Assembly: GCF_034140825.1 (NCBI RefSeq)
Contig: NC_089037.1
Span: 14,321,001 to 14,385,000 of the forward strand
DNA from: Oryza sativa Japonica Group
Lineage: Eukaryota; Streptophyta; Magnoliopsida; Poales; Poaceae
Reading direction: 5' to 3'
DNA: 64,000 nt
Shown here: piece by piece, positions 45,528 to 57,743 of the stretch
Layout: every line of letters begins with the position of its first letter
Numbering within the stretch: position 1 is the first letter of the stretch
Position numbers and translations under genes: made by a program
The notes under the pieces: generated by a model
What the model was told of the DNA's origin: nothing
Databases searched by the model: none
What the model saw: only the letters and a program-made list of their open reading frames with translations

Positions 45528-48500
45528 ATGGCGTCCACGGTGAGGCGCGCGTTCCGGTGCCTCCTCGACGGCCTCCGCTCCCTGCCGCCGCGCCGCCGCC
45601 GCGCGGGCGCCGGCGGCGGGGCCGCGCGGAGGTCATCCAAGGCGGCGCCCCGCGTCGTCGTCATCCGCCGGTTCAGCGGCAAGCTGGATCGCCGTCGGGC
45701 CAGCGCGTCGGGAGGGCCGCCGACGCCGCCTGCGGCGGCGGCGGCGGCGCCCGTCACCATCCGCGTGGCGACGTTCAACGCCGCCATGTTCTCCATGGCG
45801 CCCGCCGTGCCGTCGCCGCCGGATCACGACGACTACGACGGCGACGGCGAAGGGTGCTCCACGTGGCGCGCCCCGGCCTCCTCCTCCGGCGGCAGCCGGC
45901 TGGCGCGGCGGCCCAAGAAGGGCATCCTCAAGGCGCAGAGCAGCTCGAGCGCGCCGCCGCCGCCGCCGTCCCCCGAAGTCGAGCTGCTGCGGCGGCGGCG
46001 GCACGTGTCGATCAGCCTCCCCGACGACGACGACGAGATCGCCCCGCACCACAGAAGGAACAGCAGCAGCAGCAGCAGCAGCGCCAGCGCGCGCCTCGTG
46101 ACGAGGCCGGCGGCGGCGACCAGCGGGAGCGGCAGGTGGAGGTCGGTGTTCGGGGCGGTGTGGGAGCACCAGAACCATTACCAGCAGCGACGGCAGAAGC
46201 AGAAGCAGAAGCAGGAGCGGGAGCAGGCGACGGCGAGGCACCGGAGCAGCAGCGGCGCGGCGCGGCGGCGGAGCGTGGCGGAGGCGCTGCGGGAGGCGGG
46301 CGCGGACATGGTGGCGCTGCAGAACGTGCGCGCGGAGGAAGGGCGCGGGATGCGGCCGCTGTCGGAGCTCGCCGAGGGGCTCGGGATGCGGTACGTGTTC
46401 GCCGAGAGCTGGGCGCCGGAGTACGGCAACGCCGTGCTCTCCCGCTGGCCCATCAAGCGCTGGAACGCGCGCCGCCTCGCCGACCACTTCGACTTCCGGT
46501 ACGTACGTCACACCCGCGACACACGTCAGATCGTCATCACCACGCACGCCATGGCCGCCACCATGCGTGCCTACATTTGCTGCCTTACTAGCTTCGAATC
46601 ACGCATATCTTTTTCACGAACACGTAAAAGGATTGCACGGCGGTATATTAGAAGAAAGCAATACCGAATCATGCATATCATTTGCATTGCAGTAATTACA
46701 TCGTCTCATATCTTAATTACATTACATTACACGTGCGCACTTACATACATGCCATCCAAAGTTCCAAACAATTATGAAATTTTGACATTTGGGAAAAAAA
46801 TTAATGACTATAGATTATGCTGTTATTAAGGCTAGTAAAATCAAATCAAATCCAGCTGAGCATAGTTTTACACTATTTACGACCAAATTAGCGTTTCTCC
46901 CTCCTCCATATGTGGTTCAAGTTTAGTTTTGCATCTGTGTTAGATGACAAATTGCCCCTTGACTATCAATAACGAAGCTTTATACTATTTGATGATATGC
47001 ACGAAACGAGGACACGTTGCTATCAAAGTCTATCCCTTCAGTAAGTAGAAAACCACCAATATAATACTATTTGTATTTCTGCATACATAGGAGAGCAAGT
47101 CAAAACTTTTGACAGAAACAACAAAAAGTAGCTGATTTTTCTTACTTTCTCCATATTCTTAAGTTAAGTGGCAATTATCATATACGACAATGGGACGATG
47201 ACAATTTAGATGAGAAGGGCATACGTATGTATGCACTTTGGCAAGTACAATCACAAAAGATTAGTCATGGAGTAAGTGTAGCTGAAATGTTGCCTTTTTT
47301 CCCCCACTTAATATAACAGTAGTTGATGAAATGCTTAGCAGTTCAGCTGCTGAGATGCTTACCCAATGGACTCAGCCTGATCTAAGCTAGTAACTGAGCT
47401 AAAAGGAGAATTAGGTTAGCTGCTTCATAAGCATCGAGAGGCCAACATCTAGCAATCAGCAAAGGTTGCTGCAGTGTCGATCGATGGGTCACAATTATTA
47501 TCCGCGACAGGATTAGTAGCGTGACATTATCAAATTATTAATGCTTTGGTTCTTCATTAAACTAGCTGCCACAGTAGGCCACACGGGCACCTCGATCGCA
47601 CTTAATAGGTCCCGCCGGTGTACCCAACGTGAGTATACATACGCACATTCTAGCTCGGAGACAACAAACAACAAAAAATGCGTTCATTTGAATCAAACAT
47701 GCATTATAGGGGCTCATTTAAGACTCTAATCGAATTAATAATGGTTATTTTATTCAGCAGGTGAGAAGCGTGACTCATCCATCCACTGCACAAATTAAGA
47801 CAAAATGTCCCCAAAATCCTAAATTAATTCCAAGCTAGTAGCATTCAGAACATAAATAGTTGGAGAGAGTAGCAGCGTATGTGTATGATTAGGCCTGAAT
47901 TTGGTATGGTTAAAATCCTAGATAAGTTAATGATCAAGAACAAGGAACACAGTAAGTAAGAGAGTAACAAACATATTAATAAGGCATTAATGGTGCAGGA
48001 ACGTGATGAGAGCCACCATTGAGGTGCCGGGAGCCGGGGAGGTGAACCTGTACTGCACCCATCTGGACCACCTCGACGAGGGCCTCAGGATGAAGCAGGT
48101 CGACTCCATCCTCCGCTTCGCCGACGGCCACCACCACATCCTCGCCGGCGGCCTCAACGCCCTCGACGCCTCCGACTACTCCGCCGACCGCTGGGCCGCC
48201 ATCGCCAAGGTACATACCACACACCAATCAATCTATTAAGTTGCATGCACCAGCCAGTTGCAACTAAAAGCCTAAGCTGATAGGGAAAGATGGACAATTC
48301 ACTTTATACATTCCAACACAATCAATCAATCGATTTTGTCCAAGAAACCATCCTGATCCATCCTGATCATGGGCAATTTCCGGCCGGCGGCGGCGTGCGT
48401 GCAGTACCACGAGGAGATCGGCAAGCCGCCGCCGAAGTCGGAGGTGATGAGGCACCTCAAGGCGAAGCGCTACGTCGACGCCAAGGACTTCGCCGGAGGG

Positions 48501-48910
48501 CGTGACGCCGGCCTGGTGGTGGTTCCCAATGGCCAAGGTTAGATTACTGACAAATCTTATCGCTTGCAGAATTATTCCGGCGATCTGAAGCTGCTGCTAA
48601 TTAACATCGCTGAGATCTTCTTCTTCTTCTTCTTCCATGGTGGTACGGTGCAGATGTGCAGGGGACGTGCAAGTACGGCACGAGGGTGGACTACATCCTG
48701 GCGTCGCCCAACTCGCCGTACAACTTCGTGCCGGGGTCGTACGCCGTCGTCCCGTCCATGGGCACCTCGGATCACCACATCGTCATGGTGGACGTCGCCG
48801 TCGCCGCCCACGATGGCGGCGGCGGCGGCGGCGCGGCGAGGCGGCGGCGGAGGCGGAGGGTGGTGAAGGTGACGAACAAGAGTTCGGCGAGAGGGATATT
48901 CGCCGATTAG
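45528..48910 (+). CDS. Endonuclease/exonuclease/phosphatase (DNase I-like) family protein, 4 exons
   Basis: Exons are 45528-46498, 47999-48209, 48405-48537 and 48654-48910, with GT-AG junctions in phase, giving 523 residues. Residues 1-80 and about 100-235 are low-complexity (Arg, Pro, Ser and Gln-Lys runs). The catalytic fold is split around them: TIRVATFNAAMFSMAP (first strand), MVALQNVRAEEGRGM (metal-ligand region, with Gln-Asn where many relatives have Gln-Glu), YGNAVLSRWPI, VNLYCTHLDHLDEGLRMKQ, HHILAGGLNALDASDYS, GTCKYGTRVDYILAS and GTSDHHIVMVDV with the catalytic Asp-His. This pattern, including GGLNALD instead of GDFN, is shared by a plant-specific clade. The substrate is unknown. The ATG at 45528 is the first in frame. 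Confidence 0.9.
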
Positions 48911-49147
48911 ACTAGATGGATTATTATTGGGCTTCTGGTTTCTTCTTCCTTTTGAGTGAACTGTATATGTGTCTCAGTTTACGGCCCAAACACTTTTTTT
49001 TGGTGGGGATACGGCCCAAATAATTATCTGGCCGAATAAGCCCATTAGTAATATGAACCGAATGGTAGCGAGCGATCCAATCTTGGGGTTTGGGTTCCAG
49101 GAAGGCCCGTCAACATTTTCGTACGCACACAGAACATTGTCGTATGG

Positions 49148-49513
49148 AATTATTCATCCGATGCCCCTTAACTTGTCAACGAATCTGATTTTCGTCCTTC
49201 AACCAGAAAACCAGATACAACGGGTCCCTCAAGTGTTAAAACCGGTGTAATATATAGGTCCCATGGCGGTTTTAGTAGACGTGGCGCTGATGTGGCTAAT
49301 TTCACTCGGTCTTCATCTGACGTGGCATTGACGTGGTATATATGAAATAAAATTTAAAAATAAAACAAAATATATGGTCCCACACGTCAGTCAAAATAAT
49401 AAAATTAAAAATAGTGAGACCCACATATCAGTGTCCCCATTCATCCACCTCATCCTTTTTCTCTGTCTGCTCTCCTCCTCCTCCCTCTCTTCTCTATCAC
49501 CTCATCATCTTCT
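49148..49513. repeat. DNA-element-like left flank of the Copia insertion
   Basis: CCCCTTAACTTGTCAACGAATC, AGTGTTAAAACCGGTGTAATATAT and GGTCCCACACGTCAGTC are phrases of a high-copy rice TIR element related in style to the one at 22277-23658. The right-hand terminal repeat is not found after the Copia element, so this host element seems incomplete. GC-rich interior sequence resumes at about 54236-54560. Confidence 0.4.
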
Positions 49514-49726
49514 TGTTAGATATCATGTGTATATCTGGATGTGTCCGGCTGGTTGATCCTATCCTTTAGCTGTTGAGATAGCGTTGTAATCCAGGTTAGT
49601 TGGAGATATATCAGCCGGACTATTCTCGTCTTGTAAACCACGATGCAGGTTGTTTGCATCATATATTAATACATGCGACGCACCCAAGAGGAGGTGACGA
49701 TCGCTTCCTGTCCTCTGACTTTCTTC
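49514..49726 (+). repeat. 5' LTR of the Copia element
   Basis: It begins TGTTAGATATC and ends close to the primer-binding site at 49728. The exact end is ambiguous by a few bases because of a TTCTTCTT stretch that also occurs in the target. Confidence 0.92.
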
Positions 49727-52700
49727 TTGGTATCAGAGCCTTCTCCTCTTTCAATCCAATCTACTCATGGCGAGCTCGTCCCAATCTCCGGCCGTTGGCT
49801 CTCTTGGAGGGATCACGGTCACGGAGAAACTAGGCAAGGGGAACTACCTGATCTGGAAGGTTCAGGTCCTTGCGGTGATTCGAGGAGCACGGCTTGACGG
49901 CTACCTCACCGGCGCCATAAGAGCGCCATCGCCGACCACCATCATCAAGAAGAGTGACAAAGATGTTGAGGTCCCCAATCCAGCGTTCGACGAATGGATC
50001 GCGAACGACCAGCAGGTACTAGGATATCTGCTAACCACTATGAGTAGAGATGTTCTCTCCAAGGTGGCGACGTGCGGATCTGCTGCCGCGCTTTGGAGCG
50101 TGGTCGAAGGGATGTTCTCCTCAGCGACAAGGGCACGCTCCATCAACACCAAGATTACACTGACGAACACAAAGAAGGGCGACCTCAGCGTTGCCGAATA
50201 CGTCGGCAAGATACGGGCGCTAGCTGATGAGCTAGCGACCTCCGACAAGCTCGTCGACGAAGAAGACCTAATCTCGTTTATCATTGTGGGATTGGATGAA
50301 GATTTTGAACCCATCATTTCCTCTTTGGTGTCAAAATCTGAACATGTGAGCCTAGGGGAGGCTTACTCCCAGTTGCTCAGCTTTGAGCAGCGCATGAAAC
50401 TCCGTCAGGAGCACTCGGCGAACCTTGCTCACAGAGGGCGGGGTCGTGGACAACAACAACAAGGCAGAGGTTGCGGCAATCAAGGTAATCAGCAGCAGCA
50501 ACAATGCGGTCGCGGCGGAAAAAATTGCGGGAGAGGGCGCGGCAACACCTCCTACCAGCGACAAGGTGGAAACAACACCGACAACCGTCCCAAGTGCCAA
50601 CTGTGCTACAAAAGGGGGCACACTGTGATTGATTGCTGGTACAGGTATGATGAAGACTTTGTACCTGACGAAAAATATGCAGGAACAGCTGCGTCCTATG
50701 GTGTGGACTCCAATTGGTATGTGGACACGGGTGCTACAGACCATATTACTGGAGAACTTGAGAAGCTAACCATTCGGGACAAGTACAAGGGCCAAGATCA
50801 GGTGCAAGCTGCGAATGGTGCAGGTATGGTAATCACTCACATAGGTCGTTCAATTGTTAACACCCCATCTCGGCCTCTGTACTTGAATAACATCTTATAT
50901 GTTCCAAATGCCAACAAAAATTTGATTTCAGCATATCGGCTTATGGTTGATAACTCAGCTTTTCTTGAATTGTATCCTAAACATTTTTCTCTCAAAGATC
51001 AGGCCATGAAGGAGATACTTCTTAGAGGACGCTGTCGTGGCCGGCTGTTCCCGCTTCCATCTTCATCCCCTTCAGCTCATCAAGACAAGGAAGCCCTAGC
51101 TGCCACTACACCGTCCCTCGAGCGGTGGCATTGCCGCCTTGGTCATCCTTCCTATGCTATCGCAGAAAAAGTAGTTCGTAATCATGATCTACCAGTGTCA
51201 GCTGAGTCCAATAAAATGTTGGTGTGTGATGCTTGTCAAAAAGGGAAAAGTCATCAGTTGCCATTTCCCAAGTCTTCTAGTGTCTTTAGTTTTCCCTTAG
51301 AATTGATTTATTCAGATGTTTGGGGTCCCGCTCCTGTTGCCGGGGGTGGAAAGAAATATTATGTCAGTTTTATTGATGCTTTCAGTCGCTTTACATGGAT
51401 TTATTTTCTTAAGCACAAGTCTGAAGTTTTTCAAAAGTTTTATGAGTTCTAAAGTCTTGTTGAACGTATGTTCGATAGGAAAATTATAGCTATGCAAACC
51501 GACTGGAGAGGCGAGTATCAAAAGTTGAATACTTTTTTCAGCAAAATAGGCATTACACATCATGTGTCCTGTCCACACACACATCAACAGAATGGCTCAG
51601 CTGAATGAAAACATCGACACATTGTTGAAGTTGGTCTCTCTCTTTTAGCACATGCTTCCTTGCCTTTAAAATTTTGGGATGAGGCATATCAATCTGCTGT
51701 ATATTTAATTAATCACACACCCACTAAAGTTCTTGGTTTTTCCTCTCCACTTGAATATCTGTTTAAACAAACCCCTGACTATCAAGCCCTTAGAACCTTC
51801 GGGTGTGCGTGTTGGCCTAATCTTAGGCCTTACAACAATCACAAAATGCATTTTCGCTCTAAGCGCTGCACCTTCCTTGGATACATCCCCATTCACAAAG
51901 GCTTTAGGTGTTTGGATTCATCTACTGGCCGCATTTACATTTCCCGTGATGTTGTATTTGATGAGTCCGTTTTTCCCTTAACCGAACTAAATCCTAATGC
52001 TGGAACCAATCTCCGTAAGGAGATCAACCTTTTGCCGACTGACATGATTAGTTTTGGGGTTGTTCAGTTGGATGATCATGTGAGTTATTATCCTGCAATT
52101 CCTGCTAATCTGTCTCCTGCAGAAAATTTGGAGCAAAACGCAACAGCAAATACAGAAAATGATGCAGCAGAAGATGCAGCCGATTCTGGTGCAGCCGAAC
52201 ACCAAGCAGCTGACAATATCTCTGATGCTGCACAAGAGGACAGTAGTCCTCTGTCCGCCGCGCATCATTCTGCACACGAGGATGCTGCCGATGAATCATC
52301 TGCAGCTCCGTCGCCGGCTGACCAGTCTTGTCAACCACAGGCGCAAGGTTCCTCTGCGCCAGGGGGAGAGCCACAGCGTCCAGCTACTCGACCAGTCACC
52401 CGGCTTCAAAAAGGTATCAGAAAAGAAAAAATATATACCGATGATACTGTTAAGTATGGTTTTCTCACCACTACCGGAGAACCTAGAGATTTAGCTGAGG
52501 CTTTACATGATACAAACTGGAAGCATGCTATGGATGCGGAATTTACAGCTTTATTACACAATAAAACTTGGCACTTAGTTCCTCCACAAAAAGGAAAAAA
52601 TGTCATGGATTGTAAATGGGTTTATAAGATTAAAAGAAAACAAGACGGCAGTCTAGACAGGTACAAAGTTAGACTAGTTGCTAAAGGTATTAAACAGAGA

Positions 52701-54022
52701 TATGGTATAGATTATGAGGACACCTTTAGCCCTGTTGTTAAAGCTGCTACTATCAGACTTGTTCTGTCTATTGCTGTGTCTAGAGGCTGGACTCTAAGGC
52801 AATTAGATGTACATAATGCTTTTCTTCATGGAATACTTGAAGAAGAAGTCTACATGAAACAACCTCCTGGGTATGAAGACAAAGCAAATCCAGGTTGTAT
52901 TTGCAAACTTGATAAGGCTTTGTATGGTTTGAAACAGGCGCCTAGAGCATGGTATGCTAGGTTGAGTCAGAAATTGCAGCAACTTGGATTTCAGGGATCC
53001 AAGGCAGATACCTCATTATTCTTTTACAACAAACAAGGTCTTACAATCTTTGTACTTATTTATGTTGATGATATAATTGTTGCTAGTTCGAGGCAGGATG
53101 CAGTTCTAACTCTGTTGCAAGATCTTCAGAAAGAATTTGCCTTAAAGGATCTGGGAGACTTGCATTACTTCCTGGGTATAGAGGTAAATAAGATAAGTAA
53201 TGGCATTATTCTTACTCAAGAAAAATATGCTAATGACTTACTGAAGCGAGTTGGCATGATTGATTGTAAACCTGTAAGTGCATCGTTATCGACTAGTGAG
53301 AAGCTCACTTTGCATGAAGGAGATTTGTTGGGTCTCAATGATGCCTCTAATTATAGAAGTGTAGTTGGAGCACTTCAGTATTTAACTCTGACTAGGCCAG
53401 ATATTGCTTTTCCAGTGAACAAGGTATGTCAGTTTTTGCATGCTCCTACTACGATTCATTGGGCTACTGTGAAAAGGATACTAAGATATTTAAAACAGTG
53501 TACTAAACTTGGTTTAAAGATTAGTAAGTCAAAGTCTATGCTTGTAAGTGGATATTCAGATACAGATTGGGCAGGAAATGTAGATGATAGAAGATCTACA
53601 AGAGGTTTTGCAGTGTTTCTAGGAGATAATTTGGTTTCTTGGAACGCAAGAAAACAGGCCACAGTTTCTAGGTCTAGCACTGAATCAGAATACAAGGTAT
53701 TGGCCAACGCTACAGCAGAAATCATGTGGATACAGACCTTATTGGCAGAACTGGGTGTTTCTAGTCCTCTAATGGCCAGGTTATGGTGTGATAATCTTGG
53801 TGCTAAATATTTGTCATCTAATCCTGTTTTTCATGCTAGGACTAAACATATTGAGGTTGATTATCATTTTGTACGAGAAAGAGTACAACGCAGGTTGCTT
53901 GAAGTGGATTTTGTTCCTACAGGAGATCAAGTAGCTGATGGATTCACAAAGGCTTTATCGGTAAGGCAATTAGAGAATTTTAAGTACAATCTCAATCTAG
54001 GTAGATTGTGATTGAGGGGGAG

Positions 54023-54235
54023 TGTTAGATATCATGTGTATATCTGAATATGTTCAGCTGGTTGATCCTATCCTTTAGCTGTTGAGATAGCGTTGTAATC
54101 CAGGTTAGTTGGAGATATATCAGCCGGACTATTCTCGTCTTGTAAACCACGATGCAGGTTGTTTGCATCATATATTAATACATGCGACGCACCCAAGAGG
54201 AGGTGACGATCGCTTCCTGTCCTCTGACTTTCTTC
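54023..54235 (+). repeat. 3' LTR of the Copia element
   Basis: A near-identical copy of the 5' LTR, directly after the polypurine tract. The few differences cluster near its start. A CTTCT-type target duplication is plausible but not unique. Confidence 0.92.
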
Positions 54236-55111
54236 TTCTCCCTTCTCCTCGCCAACGCCTGCACGCCGCCCACGCTGCCAGAGACCGGGAGGGTGGTGGA
54301 GGTTGAGGGCCAGATCACCAGGTTTCATGCGCCTTCTTTTCCATCTTGCCGCGCACAGGCCACGACGCTGTCCTGCTCGGCCGCTGGCCACGCTACCATC
54401 CTCCGCTGCCGTGGGCCACGCCGGCTCCTCTCCCCCGCGGCGCCACCTAGAGTTGCTGCGGTTGTCGCAACCGTTGCAAGAAGCTGCAGCCGCCACCACC
54501 ACCGAAAGCTCCTGCAGGCGTTGTCATCAGGCGTTGTCATCGCCGTCGCCATGGTAGGGCGTGGTTGATGTAAAAGTTTACTATAGGCTACGCCTATTGA
54601 TTATACTAAATTATACTACAGGCTTGGCTGATGTAAAAGTTTTCTATATAAATTAAAGTTATTTTAAAAATCAAACAAATCAATCTTTTAAGTTTATAAA
54701 AAATTATACTCGATTAATTATATACTGATAACTTGTATCATTCTATGTGCTATCAGAATCTCCCTGTACTCACTACTCACACAGTATGAAAATGGAACTG
54801 AAAATTCCCACGCGCGTGGAGGATTCATAGTTTCATATATACCACACGTACCGACGTACGACGGTTGAAGGCATCACATCCCCAGGAGAAGTCGCGATGA
54901 ACTTCAATTTTTCAGACCCAAATTTTCCAATTCACTAGTGAAAAATCTAAACATTACACCAGAGTTCTGAAAATGTGAAGCATGAGCCGGGCTGGTTCCA
55001 ATGTATTCAGCTGACTTACCAATTAATTGGAGACCGGTGATCATGTGCATACAGGCATATCATGTCTTGTCAGGTCAAACAATATGTTTCTGGCCGGTCC
55101 ACTAATAGCTA

Positions 55112-55340
55112 CTCCCTTCACCCCACTTTAAGCGCAGCCAGGATTTCGTGTCCAACTTTAATGGTTCGTTTTATTTATTCTTTTTTAAAAAATAAAAAAC
55201 ATAAACCACACATAAAGTACCGTTCATGTTTTATCATCTAATAACAATAAAAATACTAATCATAAAAAAATTAAAATAAGATGGACGATCAAAGTTAGAC
55301 ACAGAAACTCATGGCTGCATTTAAAATAGGATAGATGGAG
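55112..55340. mobile_element. Stowaway-like MITE, diverged
   Basis: TA precedes CTCCCTTCACCCCACTTTAAG; the right end is TTTAAAATAGGATAGATGGAG followed by TA. The interior is similar to the MITE at 15727 (CACATAAAGTACCGTTCATG, ATCTAATAACAATAAAAATA). Confidence 0.8.
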
Positions 55341-55391
55341 TAGTATAGGTAACACAGTAGATTGATCACATGAGCGAGATCATTTTTTCTA

Positions 55392-56438
55392 GGCAAAATT
55401 TGCTACGGAACACTTACAAAATATGTATTTAGCTGTGAAACACCACAAAGACGTGAATTTGTCCGAGAACACTTCAAAAATGTAATATCCTCCTAGTTGA
55501 TGAGAGAGAACCATATAAAATAACATTTTTTCCCTTGTTCTTCCTCCAAGTCTTCTTCTGGCTCACTTGGAGCGAGCTCCACCGACTTACCCATGGCGGA
55601 CAGCCACTCGTCTCAACATCACAACTCAACACCCTAAATAAAAAAAAAGGGCATCGGCATAATAAACAAGAAGGCGACAAAAAAAGAAAGATTTTTTTAA
55701 CACTGACTATGAGCTAGTGATGAATGAGTGTGAGCGATAATGACTACACGCACTGATTAATTGCTTCCATCCATGGCGATGGCGCCTGCCGGCACACGCC
55801 ACATGATGTTGCACCCAGTGTTGGGGTCCTCGTAGCATTGCTGCTGTTGGTAGTACGGCTGCCGGTTGCCGTAGTACCATCCCTGGTGGTCGTACGACGC
55901 CGTCACTGAGGCCACTCCGTAGTACCCACTGGTCACCGGCTTGTTGCCGCCAGCGCACGAGCCGCAGCGGCACGCGCCGCCGCAGCCGTAGCCTTAGCCG
56001 TCGCCGTAATATGAGGACTAGTTGTACACCGGGTTGTCGGGTTATAGTTGTAGCATGACAGGAAGCCAGTGGGCACCGGCTAGATGGACGGCACGGCGAC
56101 GCCTTGCGCAGTCGGCTCGGGCGGCACCATCATCATCGGCGGCGCGATCGGCTAGCCGTGTGGCGGCTCGAGGCTGGCGTGCTGTCTGCCATGGGCAAAC
56201 CAATGGAACTTGCTAGGAGTGAGCATCGGAAGAAGACAGAGAGAAGGGAGAAGGAGATAATAAGGGTAAAATTATCATTTTGTGTGGTTTCTTTTTCATC
56301 AATAGGATAGATATTATATTTTAATGCGTCCAGTATCCTACGGTAAATTATTGCACTTTTAGAGTGTCTAAATTCACGTCTTTACGGTGTCCTACAACTA
56401 ATTACACATTTTTTGAGGGTCCTATAGCAAATTTTGCC
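55392..56438. mobile_element. Mutator-like element, same family as 2192-3721, with captured host DNA
   Basis: The termini GGCAAAATTTGCTA and TATAGCAAATTTTGCC match the element at 2192. Nine-base flanks TTTTTTCTA and TTTTTTATA agree at 8 of 9 positions. Unlike the first copy, the interior (55750-56215) carries GC-rich host-like coding sequence on the minus strand, so it behaves as a Pack-MULE. Confidence 0.85.
55770..56000 (-). pseudogene. Captured HIPP-like C-terminal fragment
   Basis: The minus strand reads GYGCGGACRCGSCAGGNKPV, SGYYGVASVTASYDHQGWYY and QPYYQQQQCYEDPNTGCNIM, then runs on into WRVPAGA. A Tyr/Gly/Gln-rich tail with an EDPNxxCNIM ending resembles heavy-metal-associated isoprenylated plant proteins (HIPPs), whose C-terminal CaaX box would here be CNIM. 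The metal-binding domain is absent and upstream frames contain stops. The assignment rests on the tail only. Confidence 0.4.
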
Positions 56439-57289
56439 TTTTTTATATCTATCGATCTGAGTGACGCTTGTTCTGGTTATAACACATATTCTAAATTAAA
56501 AGTAATGTGTGAATAATTTTTAGCGACTTAAAAACCAATGGCGAAAAATAAAAATAAAAATCAACTGAAAAATTAAATTTTAAATTTTAAAAGTCAGTTA
56601 TACGTTAGAGAGTAAACGAGGATCTGACATATTTCAATATTTGACCTCTGTGGTAGCATGAGGAATGCATGCATGCCTGAAATTTTTACATTTTGGTCCT
56701 TTTTAAAATTTATTTTATAAATAGACCCTTGAAAAAACTTAAACCGGAAATGATCCTTTTTGGGACGCCAGAGTGGCTGGCGCCGTACCCCAACATGGCG
56801 GCGCCATCCACACTGGCGCCGTGCCCGTGCCACCGTGGCACTAGGGCTGTCGTGGAGGTGCTGACTAGGCCGAAGGGGGCGCCAGCCAAAGTGGCGCCGC
56901 CCCTCATACCATGTGCCCCTCCTCTACGGGCCCCACCAACTTTCTCCCCCCCCCAAAAATTTTCGCCCTGTTCTGCCTCCGGGCAACAGCTGGCGCCTCC
57001 CCCCGACCGCGGCACCAGGGTGGCTGGCGCTCCCCTCCTCCCCCCATCGAAGCCCTTCCGCCTCCGGGCCTCGGCTGGCGCCGCCCTCATGGATCACGGC
57101 GCCAGGGTAGCTGGCGCCGCCCTCCCCCAGCCCAAAACCCTTCTGCCTCGCGGCACTGGCTGGCGCCGCCCTCCCCAACCGCGGCACCAGGGTGGTTGGC
57201 GCCGCCCTCTGCCTCCCTGCAAATTGAAGATCCATATTGCACAAATGTACCAATTCACAGTTCGCAATTCAAATCACAATTCACAGATT

Positions 57290-57520
57290 CGTACAGACTA
57301 AAACAGGTTCTAATTGCACAAATCACAATGCCAAAAGTCCATCACATAGTCCTCACATAGTCCATCACATATTCCACACATCAAACAATGCAAAAAATCC
57401 ATCACATATCCCACACATCAAACAATGCCAAAAGTCCATCCTATATTCCACACATGAAACAATGTCAAAAGTCCATCACATAGTCCTCACATAGTCCATC
57501 ACATTTTATATCACATAGTG
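57290..57520. repeat. CCATCACATA-type tandem repeats
   Basis: Variants of AAAGTCCATCACATA(G/T)TCC and CACACATCAAACAATGCCAAA recur with a period of about 40-45 bases. The array lies between the right edge of the left TIR and the 3' end of the PMD gene. Confidence 0.75.
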
Positions 57521-57743
57521 CACCACATATGTCATACTACCAACCAATAGATTAACTTCATACAAATTACTTCTTCCGTTGGCGCCGAATTGCTTGCGAG
57601 CCCGGAGTGTACCTACATTTGAAAATCCAATGTTTAAAACATTTTAAAAACAAAATAAGGGAAATCAAATAACATTTGAGAATGGTAAGCTCATTTTACC
57701 TCTTTTTCGCTGCCTGAGTGGATCGCAAGTTGTATTGCGTGGG

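Larger units (their letters stand above)
49514..54235 (+). mobile_element. Ty1/Copia LTR retrotransposon with both LTRs
   Basis: Two LTRs of about 213 bp flank the element. A primer-binding site complementary to initiator tRNA-Met (TGGTATCAGAGCC) follows the left LTR, and a polypurine tract (GAGGGGGAG) precedes the right one. The internal part (49767-54011) shows the Copia order: gag with a zinc knuckle, protease, integrase, reverse transcriptase (YVDDIIV) and RNase H. The element is structurally complete, but its coding region is broken in about two places, so it looks inactive. The LTRs differ at about four positions, which suggests an age of roughly one million years or less. It inserted into GC-rich DNA-transposon-like sequence. 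Confidence 0.95.

Noticed and set aside
45557-46591. 344-residue alternative frame over exon 1 of the EEP gene
   Set aside because: Arg/Ala/Gln repeats from codon bias; the DNase I-like motifs are in the other frame.
46499-46829. Read-through of EEP exon 1 into the intron
   Set aside because: The GT at 46499 joins in phase to the exon at 47999, restoring family sequence; the intronic residues have none.
49600-49833. Small frames MEIYQPDYS... seen near 49600 and again near 54109
   Set aside because: They lie in the two LTR copies of the Copia element and are not separate genes.
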